Source of the DNA: Ecdyonurus torrentis
Taxonomy: Eukaryota; Arthropoda; Insecta; Ephemeroptera; Heptageniidae
DNA: 64,000 nucleotides
Assembly (NCBI GenBank): GCA_949318235.1
Contig: OX439133.1
Location: 31,598,850-31,662,849 of the forward strand
Direction of reading: 5' to 3'
Shown piece by piece: positions 11,100 through 23,040 of the stretch. A model generated the notes under the pieces. The model saw only the letters and a list, made by a program, of their open reading frames with translations, had not been told where the DNA came from and made no database searches. How positions within the stretch are numbered: position 1 is the first letter of the stretch; each line of letters starts with the position of its first letter. Made by a program: the position numbers and the translations under genes.

Positions 11100-11130
<31 letters not shown>

Positions 11131-11166
11131 GGAGAGCCAATGAGCCTCACTATACTTTACAGAACA
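10858..11166 (-). mobile_element. TTCTGTAAA MITE family, inverted copy
   Basis: Read on the minus strand this follows the 61193-61500 copy: the CTGTAAAGTATAGTGAGG end, GATTCACTGG-type block, GAAACTTC/GAAATAAC motifs and CGACGTCA/TGACGTCA core. TGACGTCA is at 10924-10931. A run of about 23 G at roughly 11110-11132 sits inside it. The open frames here and at 61154-61474 resemble each other only because both are copies of the same repeat. Confidence 0.65.
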
Positions 11167-11724
11167 AATTATGTTTTCAATTTTAAGTAGAACAAAAGTA
11201 GCCATATTTGTATTTTTAATTAATTCTATATTAATTTTATTTGATAAACAATTGAAAATCTTATCAATAAAGCATAGTACAAAAATCAAAATCAATGAAC
11301 AGTAAAACAATTAGCTTTATAAATTGTTAATGAAATTTTTTAAACTAGTTGACAATAAAAAAACAAAAGAAAAACATTGAAAATCATTATCAAATATCAT
11401 TTCCTTTGCAATAACAATATAATAAAAATAAATATTTAGGAACAAGGAGTCATAAAAGCTACTGTATAATAAACTTTAAAACACCATTACCAGCTTATAA
11501 TTAAAAACACAAAACAGGCAGCAAGAAAAACAAAGAAAATTGTGTTATAATATAATAACAACCACTTGGTAATTTTATTTACTATACAAGCAGAGAGCTT
11601 ATTCATCGTAAAAGTAAAGATTACACTGAAAAATACTTTCAAAAAGTACATTATTGGAAGAGAAAATTAGTGAACTATGTATAAGTGGATGTTTATTATT
11701 TCTAGTCTCGTGATTAACAATAAT
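11167..11724. other. AT-rich intergenic DNA
   Basis: Nothing recognisable beyond A/T-rich low complexity. Confidence 0.4.
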
Positions 11725-12122
11725 TTAAGGTAGTATGTGACCGACTGATATCTCGTAAAATAGACGGTTACGAATATTAATATTAACACAAAGTAAAGAA
11801 GAAATGTCACTTAAAAGTTTAGATACGTCAAACATGTGAAAAATCGATCAAATATTAAAGTTATTCTACTTTAAAGATGGCATGTAAATGTAGAAATTCA
11901 AATTTTAGAGGCAAATTTTAGTCAAATTAAAAACTTTTTTGAAATTAAAATATTGTTAAACTTTTTTGACACTTTTTTGACACTTTTTTTTTTTTTTTTT
12001 TTTTTTATTTACTCGATTTTATTTGAAAATTAAAGTGTTTGTTTTGTTGGAAATAAATAATGTACAAAAAATTAGTGTGAAAATATACTTCTTCTTTTAA
12101 CGATTTTCGGTTCAAGTCGGTC
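11725..12122 (-). mobile_element. TTAA-type MITE family T1, copy
   Basis: The left edge is TTAAGGTAGTATGTGACCGACTGATATCTCG, read in two overlapping parts: TTAAGGTAGTATGTGACC and GACCGACTGATATCTCG. The other end contains the complement of GTGACCGACTTGAACCG and TCGTTAAAAGAAGAAG. Internal words (ACATGTGAAAA, TTTAAAGATGGCATGTAAAT, GTTTGTTTTGTTGGAAATAA) match, inverted, the copies at 22002-22285 and 42304-42626. The ends share a GTGACCGACT inverted repeat. A T-run lies at about 11985-12006. Confidence 0.65.
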
Positions 12123-12839
12123 ACGTTCTACGTTCATAATATTTTTTTTTGCAAATTTTTGCCAATATCTAGAAACCAAATAACTAGAGAACAGAATTTT
12201 ATAATGAAAAATTATATTTATTATATGTTTGCTTAATGTTTTATACTTAAAGCCATAGATCACATAAAACAACATGTGCTTTTTAATGAATAAACACGAA
12301 TTGGGATCTTCAAAAACTAATGACAATTTTTACCAGAATATTAATGTAGCAAAAACATGCAAAAATTAGAAAGAAAAAAATTAAAATGTTGCGCGGGTTG
12401 CATCAATTGAAATTTTCTGATCACTGCTACGGAGCTACAGTTGGGTTTTGAGACGAAATAAAGTTACTTATGTAAGTCCCATCAAGTGTTTTGTGATATA
12501 AATGCTTAGGTTTTCTTCTTGTCTATGCCTGCAATTATTACTTGAATCAGTACTTTTTGAGAAGAACCATTTTCGAGAATGAAATTTCGAGGTGGAACCA
12601 TAATTTTTAATTAAAAATCCGTTGTTCTATACTTACAGTTTGCAAACTCCAAACTTAAATTTAAATTCAGGAATAAAGAGATTGAAATGTAAGTTATGTC
12701 AATGTATACTGATAAATAGGAAATCGATAAAAATTAATACAGTGCAGAAGTAAGAAAGTAGTTCAACTGCAGATATATGAACATTTTTGAAAAATAAAAA
12801 AATTATTATGAAGTATAATTGAAATTAAATAGATAAATA
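12123..12839. repeat. AT-rich DNA containing an inverted dispersed repeat
   Basis: 12225-12470 is an inverted, diverged copy of 34440-34745 and 50727-51030; shared words on the complementary strand include TTTATTCATTAAAAAG, ATGTTGTTTTATGTG and TCTATGGCTTTAAG. No coding potential. Confidence 0.55.
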
Positions 12840-15520
12840 AAAAAACTGGTTGCATTTGAAAGTCATTAGTAACAACTACCTATGATAAATTTTCAGAACC
12901 CGTGAGCATAAGATCAGAAAGAAAATAACTATTATTATTAACATTAGGGGACTAAAACCTTAAAAATTCATAATATGAAATCTAGCTCCGTAACCTTTAA
13001 ATTTTGTAACATTTTTGTAAATTCTTTATTCTAGTGTTTATCACTGTGCAAAATTTCAGTGTTTTCTTTGTTTAATAATTTTTTGTCAAATCCCGCAGTA
13101 CCTGATTTTCCGCTTTAATGTTTAGTTTTATGTCAAGCACTAACACATGACACGCATACGTAATCTAGTACGTGCGTAAATTAATCAAAAATAATTTAAC
13201 TAATTAATTTGTATTTATTTATGTTTTGTATACCATTTTTAAACAGTAAATTCTGCACTGCAATTATTATTATGACAGTTCTTTTGAAAGACTCTCAAAA
13301 TCTTTCAGTGACATTTTAACCAAAGTAGCTGCCTGTGTGCTGGATTTATAGAGCTGAAAGAAAATTGCAAACTATCGAGTGACGTCACAATTAAAAACTA
13401 TGATATAAATCGTATCATCCAAAATTAAAAGTTAGTGTGCGATATGTAAGGGATGTATTTCAAATACATCCGGTGTATTTCTATAGTGGAAACAAGCAGA
13501 AAGTCAGAATTTACAAATCATTTATAATAAACAAACTCATTCGTGACATAGACGAGCCTTATATCTAAATTTAAATTAATTAAATCTTAAATGACCAGAT
13601 TTTCATCACATTCTTCAATGATGACGTCACGTAATTTATTTGCATTTTTTATTGCATGTGTAAGTGTCTTGTAATTAATCTGTAGGTTTTGAGTACCATA
13701 TGCATTTTTATAAAAGATAATAAACTTTGTAATATAATATTGGTTGTGTTCAAATGATTTTAAAATTTTCTTAAAAAAAAAAAAAAAAAAAAAAAAAAGA
13801 TAAAATTATTAGCTTCACAGTTTATTTTGACAAGATGCGAATGAATATAGAAACTACGATTTCTTGGAAAACAATTATTTAATTTATTCAATAATACATA
13901 GAATTTTTAGGAATGTGTTTTAAAAAGAAAGTTGCAATTTTGAAATGATTTCGGTCACCAATGAAAACTGTGATATATAAATCGTATATCGTATCATCCA
14001 AAATTAAAAGTTACTTGTTATTAAAGTTGTATTTCTGTAGTGGAAAGTAAGCCAGAATTTTTCGTAAGTCTTATTTTCACAAATTTTATAGACTAACATG
14101 TAAGTCCAACTGCATGTCTCAAATAAGTTGCCAAAAAAATTTAATGCAGAAATTCATATCTTTTACATAGACCATTTTAATATTTATATTAGTTAAATTT
14201 TAAATGCCTCGATTTTTATGACATACTTCAATGATGACGTCACGCAATTTATTTGTAATTTTTAATGGAACGTGTAAGTCATAACTTATCTGTTGGTTTT
14301 AGGTAGCTTTTATTTAAAAAAAAAAAAGTTCTATTTATTGCTGACTTCAAATTATTTTTAAATTTTCTGATTCTATAGAGACTCACGTTAAAATTATTAG
14401 TCTCGCAGTTCATTTTGTGAAAATACAAATGAATTGAAATTTAATTCAATAGAATTAAAGTAACAAAAGTATTATAAATTAGTACGTAAAATTTCATACC
14501 AATATTATAACAATAATAAATTTAAACAACTATTTAATAAAGCAAAATTTTAAATAATATTTCTAGTTCTTAATTTTTTTAATTATTTAAATAACTTATT
14601 TAAATCAAAAACTCTAATATTATTTTTTCATTTATATCATTTAATAATTTTTTTTAATTATTTATAAACGGGGTCCTTTGCATGCATTGTCTTAAATCGT
14701 AGCAATCTGTCTTGTAAGGTTCTTTTCCTACGTGATAATTGCAGTGTCAGATAATTTGAATTCAAGTCTTGATTTACTGACTGGGTGACTGGCCGATATC
14801 TGTCAACCTAAATAGAACTGAAATGTAAAACATGAAGTAAAGATGAAATGCTATAAGTATAACGAAAAAGTCACCGGCTTAATTGTGTAAAAAGTCATAA
14901 GAAGAATCTTATTTTCACAATAGTATTGTTATACCTTATTTTATATCCTGCAAAATCAATACTGTATTATAATTGTCAGCTGATATCGCTTGTTTTACGC
15001 ACACTTAGACCAGCGAGCTTTGACGTCATAAAACCGCATCCGCTATTTCGTGATGAAGAATAAACTAGAAATAAATGACTCTCCGATAATCAAAGCAGTG
15101 TTGATTCTCAGGTACGTTAGGATATTACCTGTATTTGTTCAATTTGTACTATGCTTTTAAAAATAATGTCGATTTATTGCCGAGTATCTGATATAAAATG
15201 TTTAATATTAATAACATTTACTTGAACTGTGGAAAATATTCAATACCTAAAACTGGATTCAAAATTACTTTACACGTTTGTTTCATCCTACAATCATACC
15301 CATATGCGACACAACACAAAACAACGCAACATCTTCAGTTATTGTCTCGAAATAATAAGATTATGTGGAAAATTGGTCAATAAATAATGGACACATAGCT
15401 CAAGAAGTGCAGAGTAATTATTTAGAACAATAGTTTGCGTTCGTGTTATAATCACCGACATTATCGATTTTGTAAATAATATTATTCTCTTGATTCATTA
15501 GTTGCTACTTATATTTATAT
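12840..15520. repeat. 2.4-2.7 kb dispersed duplication, copy 1
   Basis: It starts with a D1 repeat (12840-13110) and runs on as a diverged direct copy of 52360-55475, with matching order throughout: CAGTGACATTT, AAAGTAGCTGC, GAGCTGAAAGAAAATTGCAA, ACTATCGAGTGACGTCAC, CATCCAAAATTAAAAGTTA, then GTCACCGGCTTAATTGTG and finally AACTGTGGAAAATATTCAAT. Inside, 13380-13690 and 13935-14300 repeat each other in tandem (each with CATCCAAAATTAAAAG early and ATGATGACGTCACG late); 39840-40230 is a third isolated copy of that unit. No open frame. Confidence 0.75.
14943..15124. mobile_element. CRE-MITE family, copy 4
   Basis: The right end GTTGATTCTCAGGTACGTTA plus GGATAT matches the family end; the left end is shortened to ATCCTGCAAAATCAA. 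The core has AGCGAGCTTTGACGTCATAA, with the octamer at 15021-15028. The same shortened left end is seen in copies 5 and 6, defining a subfamily. Confidence 0.75.
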
Positions 15521-15580
15521 GCATTGTTAATCAGTTCTACAGCTTCATAATATAAGAAAAAAAAACATCATTACTTTATA

Positions 15581-15880
15581 GGGTGTGTGCGCATGACGTC
15601 ATTTTGAGTGCTTTTCGATGCTCATCTTGAGTAATGAATAACATTGCTCAGTATAGGGCAAAGGTAGTTTTTGGCTATTTTCTTTGGAAATTAGCTATTT
15701 TTTTTGTTATTATTATTTTTCTTACATACTTGAGGTACTAATTCAACCTGTTAACAGCATCAATGCTCTCAAAAAAATCGCGAAGTATTTTTAAACTGGC
15801 AAAATGTGCCATTTTCCTATACCGCCAATGTTATTTAGTACTCACTTATGGCGTCGACTTTAACATGAATGAAACCACCC
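15581..15880. mobile_element. GGGTG MITE family, complete copy
   Basis: The ends are GGGTGTGTGCGCATGACGTC on the left and, on the right, AACATGAATGAAACCACCC, flanked by TTTATA and TATATA, so a TA (or TATA) target is plausible. The interior has GTAATGAATAACATTGCTCA, AACAGCATCAATGCTCTC and CAAAATGTGCCATTTTCCTA. Diverged copies: 2233-2291 (end only), 23157-23440 and 25300-25590 (inside foldback arms), 35246-35530, 51519-51800, about 60900-61140. TGACGTCA is at 15594-15601. Confidence 0.75.
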
Positions 15881-16754
15881 TATATACATGCCCATCATGT
15901 TATCCAGCAATACCACGAAATTAGAACCAGATTAGAACAGCATTGTATTAACACTTCAGATCAGAGATACATTTATTTTCGTTCTGAGCGATTTGTTTTA
16001 TGCCTCAATTCAATTTTTAAATATATTTATATTATCTTTATTAAAAAAATTAATTAAATATATTAACAATATAAATAATATAAAACATTTAAAATAACTA
16101 ATTTTCTATTTTAAATAATAAACAAAACTTTTAAAATACTAATAATTAATTTAAATTTTAATAATTTCATAAAAAAAATTATATTTTAAATTTGTATGGT
16201 TTGCAGCAGTTCAGGGATTCTGCTCCAGAATTGATTTAATGAGATGCAAGCGGCTAGCTAATTTGCATTATGAGACTCTTAAATAAATGAATAATTAATT
16301 AAATATATTATTAAATTGTTAGGTAGATAAAAATACTATTGATTGTATATAAGTAAAGTTAATACTTAAGATTATTACTTAATATTATTGGTTTTAAGGG
16401 AGTTGGTTTTTGTTTAAATAAGAACATACACATATTTACGGATCCATACCTTTGTTATTATTACCACATGAAATTGTATTATTAAACCTTTTATACACAG
16501 GTAAAACACACATATGATTACCAATCATAATACCAAATATATCACTTTACACGCATGGTAAATAGTCTTCATGCGGTCACTTCATCACATTATTAGTGAT
16601 TAAAATATGCACTAATTAAATTTATAATATGCATATATTTGCATATTATTATGCACTTTCACTGATTTTATGTATATGCATTTATGCATATATTACTGTG
16701 AATATATCACATAATTCACTATATAAATAACGCATAATATAGACTATTATGCCA

Positions 16755-16822
16755 AAAACACACGGACTTGAACCGCGATACGAGAGATGCGTACTCTCAA
16801 ACTATGAAGCAATTACTGAGTA
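16755..16822 (-). tRNA. tRNA-derived segment (degenerate)
   Basis: On the minus strand, CATAGTTTGAGAGTACGCA resembles an A box region and TCGCGGTTCAAGTCCGTG contains a very good B box (GGTTCAAGTCC) inside a 5-bp T stem (CGCGG/CCGTG). The spacing between D and T arms is too short for a complete anticodon arm and the acceptor arms do not pair, so this looks like a tRNA relic or SINE head rather than a working tRNA. Confidence 0.4.
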
Positions 16823-17095
16823 AGGAGGGAAGGAACCCTGGGCTTTTATACCAGGTCGTGGCGTGGGGACGCTAACAGGTCATCGAACCATCCTTTTGTT
16901 ATAAGGGAAGATGCTTTTGCAGCCACCCAGGTCCAAGCTAGGCGTGTGCGGCGCCTTTGACTTATTGGCGACAGCTACCGACAAAGCAGGCGTCGCGCAC
17001 ATTTTATATGACGGACCAAAGGGTTGGGGAGGCAAAAGCATCTTCTCAAATGCACGTGTGCGAAATTGCACCGTGGCGGTAAGAGAAACAAAGAA
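16800..17095. other. GC-rich island with a large foldback
   Basis: This is the longest GC-rich, non-simple stretch outside the receptor exons. GAAGATGCTTTTGC (16908-16921) and GCAAAAGCATCTTC (17033-17046) are exact inverted repeats, and the sequence between them folds further (GGCGTGTGCGGCGCC against GCAGGCGTCGCGCAC). Both strands stay open for about 62 codons over the island. The minus-strand product (QPFGPSYKMCATPALSVAVA, then NKSKAPHTPSLDLGG) looks protein-like but I cannot assign it to a family. It may be a transposon coding remnant or simply a structured island. Confidence 0.5.
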
Positions 17096-17703
17096 TTAAC
17101 AATAAAAAAGCTTTTAAGAAACTACAATTGACATCAATATAAAATCTGTAGATTTTATATTGATGGTGAAAAATGATAATAAAAAGCTAGAAATATAATA
17201 ATATTCGCGACATAACGGTACTGCTCCAGGTTAAAATATAAGATTTTATTTTTAATTAATAAGCAGCATTATTACCGTTAAATTTTTAACCCTTTTTTAC
17301 AACCAAGCATTATTATGCAAGTAAAAAGGTATTGTTAATTATTGCAAAGTAGTAATGTTTGCCTGTGTAATCTACATTGCAATTTACGATTTGTTCACAA
17401 ACCTAATGTATTGCAAGATATAGATTTCAATTTGGTACTTCTATTTCTATTAGCTTCTTAGGGCCATACAATGCTATCAAATGGAGATTTGAGTTGACGC
17501 AAAACTACATTTAAATACTTGTTATTTCTATGTATCCATCGAAACATTTTTTAATTAAAATTAATACATGAAATTTAAACTGTCTCCATTTTTATACTTC
17601 ATGTATCTCCACTATGCGCCCACTGACTCTGCAACTGTTAGACACCTTGTTACTGTCTAGAAATTTACAATCTCAAATTGTCAGTGCTATATTTATTACT
17701 TCA

Positions 17704-19007
17704 CCCTCAAGCGCTCGGACAGAGTCTGTCTCATTTTTTAGTTAGTTTTTTTAATTTTAAATATTTTGTAATTGCTTAAAAATTATGAAATTTGGTTACT
17801 TCCTCAAAAGTGTTGACTTACATCTTGACAAAAAAGTTGAGCGCGCAGATATGATTGCATTAATTGTAATTCTTAATTAAAGTTTGGATTTTGCGTGGAC
17901 AGCCGTACCGGGTCTGGGACATCTGCATACCTGCTCTATATAAAATATATAAAAGGTCACCCCTAGAGTAGTCGATCACTTTGGAGTGAAAATTTTATTA
18001 CCCTGAGAGGTTACAAAAATAAAGAGGGGACCTTTTTTTCGCAAAGAAAAATAATGTTAGGTATAAGATAAAAAATAAGAGATGTTAAGGCTGTATTGCC
18101 TTCTTGCATTAATTATTATTATATATTACAACACAATGCGGCCCTTTTGATGCTTCATTCATGTTTTTATAATATACACCAGCTAATGAAAATAAATATA
18201 TAAAATTTGAAAAAAATACGTGTGTAGTGTGGTAAGAAAAGAAAAAAAACGAAGTACTAAATAACGTCATAAAATAAAAATGGTAATTGTTAAAATCTAG
18301 TAAAAAATATATCATCTCTGTAATTTGTAATGCCATATTGCAAATATTTACCTCTGAAAGATTTTTAGATCTGTAGGATAAATTATGTATAAAAATATGC
18401 ATATATTTGAATATAATTTAATAATTTAAATTAAAAATATCATGAAAAAAAATTAATTCTGCTAAACCGTTATGCCGTACGTAGTAAAATTTTTTTTAAA
18501 GTTTATTTAATTTCTACAAAAAAAAAAAAAAAAAAAAAAAACTTCATTTCTTTGAGTTAATATGACAAGAGAGATGAGAAGGAATATACTACTATTTTAA
18601 ATTTTATTTTTTAGAATCGAGATTTATCTTCTTATAAAAAAAATTTGCTAGCGACCCCTCGCATCATAAAAAGTTTTTTTTCTTTATGATCGCGCATCCC
18701 TTGCTCTATTTTTTTCTAACCTTAGGCACACGACCTCTCTAATACCTGATAAGGTTAAAATTGTGAATCGCGGTCAATGTATTTCTTATGGAGAAAAGTA
18801 ATTTCAGTTATTAAGTTTTTGCTATTACCATAATTGCGATAAAAATGTTTTAATAATTTTGCTATACAGCTTAATAAATTTTGGATCGTAAATAAAAATT
18901 TGAGCTTTGTACAATGGATACCTTTTGTAATATTTAATTATAAAAATAGGGTCTAGTGCACTGGGCTCGGCCTTCCACGCAAAATGTTTAGTCCGGCATC
19001 TTGAGGG
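17704..19007. mobile_element. TTAA-type (piggyBac-like) 1.3-kb element between D2 copies
   Basis: The left end is CCCTCAAGCGCTCGGAC next to TTCA (17700-17703), and the right end is GTCCGGCATCTTGAGGG followed by TTAA (19008-19011). CCCTCAAG termini at a TTAA-like target suggest piggyBac-type ends, with one flank mutated. D2 copy 2 has no such segment after CAGTGCTATTTTTATTACT. The interior has a GC-richer patch (17880-18010), an A-run at about 18520-18541 and no transposase. Confidence 0.65.
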
Positions 19008-19008
19008 T

Positions 19009-19850
19009 TAATCAGTTCAACAGCTTTATAATATAAGAGAAATCCATCTTTACTTATTATACATACACATCATGTAATCCAGTGATAATACCACGGATTG
19101 AAAATTTAGCATTGTTTTATTCCCTCTGAGATATAATTTTCGTTTTGCACGAATTGTTGCATATATCAAATGAAACTTTAAATATATTTATAAAATCTTT
19201 ATTAAAAAAAAATAATAAAATATATTAATAATATAAATAATATAAAACATTAAAAATAATTAAATTTGTATTTTAAATAATAACAAAACTACTAAAATAT
19301 AAATAATTATTTCAAATTTTTAATAATTTCATAAAAAAATATGATATTTTAACTTTGTATGATTAAAATATAAGATTTTATTTTTGATTAATAAGCAGCA
19401 TTATTACTGTAAAAATTTTAACGCTTTATTACAACCAAGCATTATTATGCAAGTAAATAGGTATTGTTAATTGTTGAATTGTAGTAATGTTTGCCTGTGT
19501 AATCAACATTGCAATTTACGATTTGTTCGCAAACCTAATGTATTGCAAGATTTAGATTTCAATTTGGTACTTCTATTTCTATTAGCTTCTTAGGGCCATA
19601 CAATGCTATCAAAAGGAGATTTGAGTTGACGCAAATCTACATTTAAATACTTGATATTTCTATGTATCCATAGAAACTTTTTTTTTAAGTAAAATTAAAA
19701 CATGAAATTTAATCTGTCTCCATTTTTATAATTCATGTATCTCCACTATGCGGCCACTGACTCTGAAACTGTTAGACAATTTTGTTACTGTCTAGAAATT
19801 TACAATCTCAAATTGTCAGTGCTATTTTTATTACTAAAATTATTTAGGTA
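19009..19850. repeat. Dispersed repeat D2, copy 2
   Basis: Direct diverged copy of 15529-17703 without the MITE and the 1-kb insert; it therefore serves as an internal empty site for both insertions. Confidence 0.75.
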
Positions 19851-21997
19851 TATGTGAATCTTTGTACAATTAGAAGAAACACTGACAAGTAATGTGTAAA
19901 TATTGTATGTTCGTAACTTGTAACACTTTGTTCAAACTAAATGTATAAGTATAGATCAATTTGAATTTTTTTATTTCGTTGTATACGATATACATAAGTC
20001 AATACTATATGGATTACTATGTACAGTCTCTTTCATGTTAATTTGAATTTTATTGGCTTATGGCAATACAATGTGATAAAATGAAGATTTTATTTGACGC
20101 AAAACTCTATTTAAGTACAAGTTATGATTTTAATTTGCCTACAGAATTCAATTTTTTTATGAAAGGAAATGAAAAAAAAAAAAAAAAAAAAAGAAAGAAA
20201 GGAAGAAAGAAAGAAAACACCCACACACAAGTATGTATATCATAAAAGACACGTTGAATATTTTAAGTTAGCATTGAAGTGTGTAAAATCTTCAACATTC
20301 AATACTAGAGGTTCAACATTAACCTACAATCAAGCAATGAATTTTGTAGGCAATCGCTAAACATTTGGATGTTGTGAGGAAATATTTGAAATCTAAAAGA
20401 AAACAATTTTTGTTTATTTAAGTTCGGTGACACACGTCAGAACAAAATAGATTTTAAAATTAAACTTTGTTTTATATAAATAAATTTTTTAACAGTTATT
20501 TTTATTTTATTTTAAAACTTTATAAAATATTTTATTTTATAAAATAGTAAGAATTTTATATGAAAATTTTATTTAATTATGTAATAATTTTTTTTAAATT
20601 CTTAGTTATAAATGTTACTCACACGCAGTAAAAGTATTGAAGTATTGATTCAATTCAGTAAATGATATCACGTTCTAATTTTTTGAGGAGTTTAAAGTAA
20701 TTACCAGTTGCGTAAAGGATAAATAATGATTTTTATTATTATATCATAAGAATATTTTACATTGATGGAGTCGCCACAATAACAAATAATTATGTTTGTA
20801 AAAGTCATACTTTTACTGTTAAAAATTTTACAAATAAAATTTAAGATTGCGTGATTGATTTGATAATTATAATAATGTAAATTTTTCATCACGTCTTATT
20901 GTATAAAAGTCACTGAGCATAGAAAATTTTGTAGTAGGTTTTTGTTACAATGTTAATTTCATACGCACGAAAAAAAAAAAGCCAATGAACATTATAGATA
21001 AGTACTGTACGTTGTTATACATGATTGTTGGTTTTGTTCTTCTGTAATTTCATAAATTCTACGTAGCTTCATATTAATGCTGTTCTGTTTTCTGCCACTA
21101 AAATATTGATAAACTTTAATAATTCAAATGTAAGTGCGCATTTTTTTTTTTTTTTTTTTTTTTTTGTTAAGTAACAGGAATTATGAAAATCACTATTAAC
21201 GATGCTGCAACTGCAAAACTTGTTTCAAATTTGTTATTCTATTTGGTGCAAAAATTTGAATATCCAATTTTTACATTTATTTATGTTTCTTCAAACACAT
21301 TGAAAGTGCATTCAGGTATTTATTTATTTATTTGTGAAACTTTGCGCGCTGAATCATCATTACCATGATAGATTTACAAAATTGCTACTTATTACGCATG
21401 CGCAGTACTTGGAATTGGAAGCGGATTTGATCAACGTCACTTTTAGTTGTCAATATTTTTTTCTTTTCGTTTTCATATATATATTTTTTTTTTCATCAAG
21501 CCACAACGATATTAAATATCATAATGAATAACACTTTCAATGTTTAAAACAATAATCTTTATTTAGGTTTAAATATATGTGTTACTCAAAATAAATTTAT
21601 GTTATTTTATAAATCATTGTTATTTAATTTATTAGAAAGCCAATTAAAATAATTTTGTTAGAAACATCATAATTTAGGTTGAATTTTTTTTTGTAAAATA
21701 TTTTTTATTTTATTACTAAAAACTTTATAAATAATATTCCAAAAGCAATGATGAACGTATTATATTATTAAATACATAAATTATATAGGACATTTCACTA
21801 CATTTATGTACATGCAGTCATTATTCCACAGATGGAAAGCAATATGATTAATAAAGTGAACTTATTATGAATATGAAGTTAACATTGAAAACTCTTAAAA
21901 CTAAGTAAACATGAATTACTACAACGTAAAATATTAACAAGAAAGAAAATTAAGTAAAATTATGCATCATCCATGGTATACAATTTAAAATCACCAC
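19851..21997. other. AT-rich intergenic DNA with dispersed repeat D3
   Basis: 21030-21440 is a D3 copy (CATATTAATGCTGTTCTGTT, ATGCTGCAACTGCAAAACTT, TGAATATCCAATTTTTACAT, ACGCATGCGCAGTACTTGGA). Others are at 56760-57010 and 59570-59960, with part of it inverted at 29850-29930. A-rich (20170-20220) and T-rich (21141-21165) tracts are present. No gene is seen. Confidence 0.5.
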
Positions 21998-22276
21998 TTA
22001 AGGTGGTGGGGAACGTATCGTTAAAAGAAGAACTATATTTTCCAAATAATTTATTGTACATGATTTAATTTCAATAAAACAAACACTATAATTTTCAATT
22101 AAATTCAAGAAAATTTAAAATATATTTTTTTTTCATACCAAAAAAAATTTTAATGATATTTTTAATTGTAAAAGAGTTTCTAATTTGACTAAAATTTTCC
22201 GCTCAAATTTAAATTTCCACATTTGCATGTTATCTTTAAAGTGTAATAACTTAAATATTTGATCGTGTTTTCACAT

Positions 22277-22285
22277 GTTTGACAT
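22277..22285. other. Left 9-bp target-site duplication of the foldback
   Basis: GTTTGACAT, identical to 26450-26458. Confidence 0.9.
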
Positions 22286-22442
22286 GGGTCACAGGAATTG
22301 ATTAGAATTGGAAATGGTTAGAATCGGAAATGGTTAGAAAAAATAAGAGTGGTGGGGATGAGTTCGATGAGACGACGTCAGTGGTGGGGGGTGTCTTATT
22401 TTATAATAATATGGCAACATGGCATTGCATTTTATTTATTAC

Positions 22443-23040
22443 ATAGTGGAATTGATTAGAATGGGAATTGGTTAGAATCGGCATTGGTTCGAAATATATT
22501 TTTATTTATTTTATTGAGTGGAATTGATTAGAATGGGAATTGGTTAGAATCGGAACTGGTTAGAAAGAAATTTTCATTTATTTTATTGAGTGGAATTGAT
22601 TAGAATGGGAATTGGTTAGAATCGGAACTGGTTAGAAAGAAATTTTTATTTATTTTATTGAGTGGAATTGATTAGAATGGGAATTGGTTAGAATCGGAAC
22701 TGGTTAGAAAGATATTTTTATTTATTTTATTGAGTGGAATTGATTAGAATGGGAATTGGTTAGAATCGGAATTGGTTAGAAAGATATTTTCATTTATTTT
22801 ATTGAGTGGAATTGATTAGAATGGGAATTGGTTAGAATCGGAACTGGTTAGAAAGATATTTTTATTTATTTTATTGAGTGGAATTGATTAGAATGGGAAT
22901 TGGTTAGAATCGGAATTGGTTAGAAAGATATTTTCATTTTTTTTATTGAGTGGAATTGATTAGAATGGGAATTGGTTAGAATGGGAATGGGTTAGAAATA
23001 TATTTTTGTTTATTTTATTGAGTGGAATTGGTTAGAAGGA
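22443..23040 (+). repeat. 72-bp minisatellite in the left foldback arm
   Basis: The unit starts GTGGAATTGATTAGAATGGG, then AATTGGTTAGAATCGGAACT, then GGTTAGAAAGATATTTTTAT and TTATTTTATTGA. Starts at 22518, 22590, 22662 and 22734 give a 72-bp period. Within a unit a shorter motif, GGAAYTGRTTAGAA, is itself repeated three times. First and last units are divergent. Confidence 0.95.

Larger units (their letters stand above)
16199..17230. mobile_element. 1,032-bp insert in D2 copy 1, class unknown
   Basis: Comparing D2 copies: copy 1 reads TTTGTATG, then this segment, then TTAAAATATAAG; copy 2 reads TTTGTATGATTAAAATATAAG without it. The 9-mer CTGCTCCAG occurs near both ends as a direct repeat (16220-16228 and 17221-17229), a candidate target duplication for an inner element 16229-17220. 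The insert contains a tRNA-like segment and a GC-rich foldback. Neither terminal inverted repeats nor a transposase are visible. Confidence 0.65.
15529..17703. repeat. Dispersed repeat D2, copy 1 (interrupted)
   Basis: It is a diverged copy of 19009-19850. It starts AATCAGTTCTACAGCTTCAT and continues with GTTATCCAGCAATACCACG and TATAAATAATATAAAACATT. After an insert it resumes with AAAATATAAGATTTTATTTT, AATAAGCAGCATTATTAC, ATTAGCTTCTTAGGGCCATA and ATGTATCTCCACTATGCG. The 3' part recurs at 38760-39000 and the middle part at 58650-58830. Copy 1 carries a MITE (15581-15880) and a 1-kb insert (16199-17230) that copy 2 lacks. Confidence 0.75.

Noticed and set aside
16911..17099. Plus-strand frame over the GC-rich island as a gene
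   Set aside because: Both strands are open because of the foldback and base composition; no splice sites or recognisable family, so reported only as an island.
22443..23040. Regular 72-bp repeats considered as a CRISPR array
   Set aside because: There are no unique spacers between constant repeats; whole units are near-identical, the DNA is eukaryotic and the array is mirrored in a foldback.
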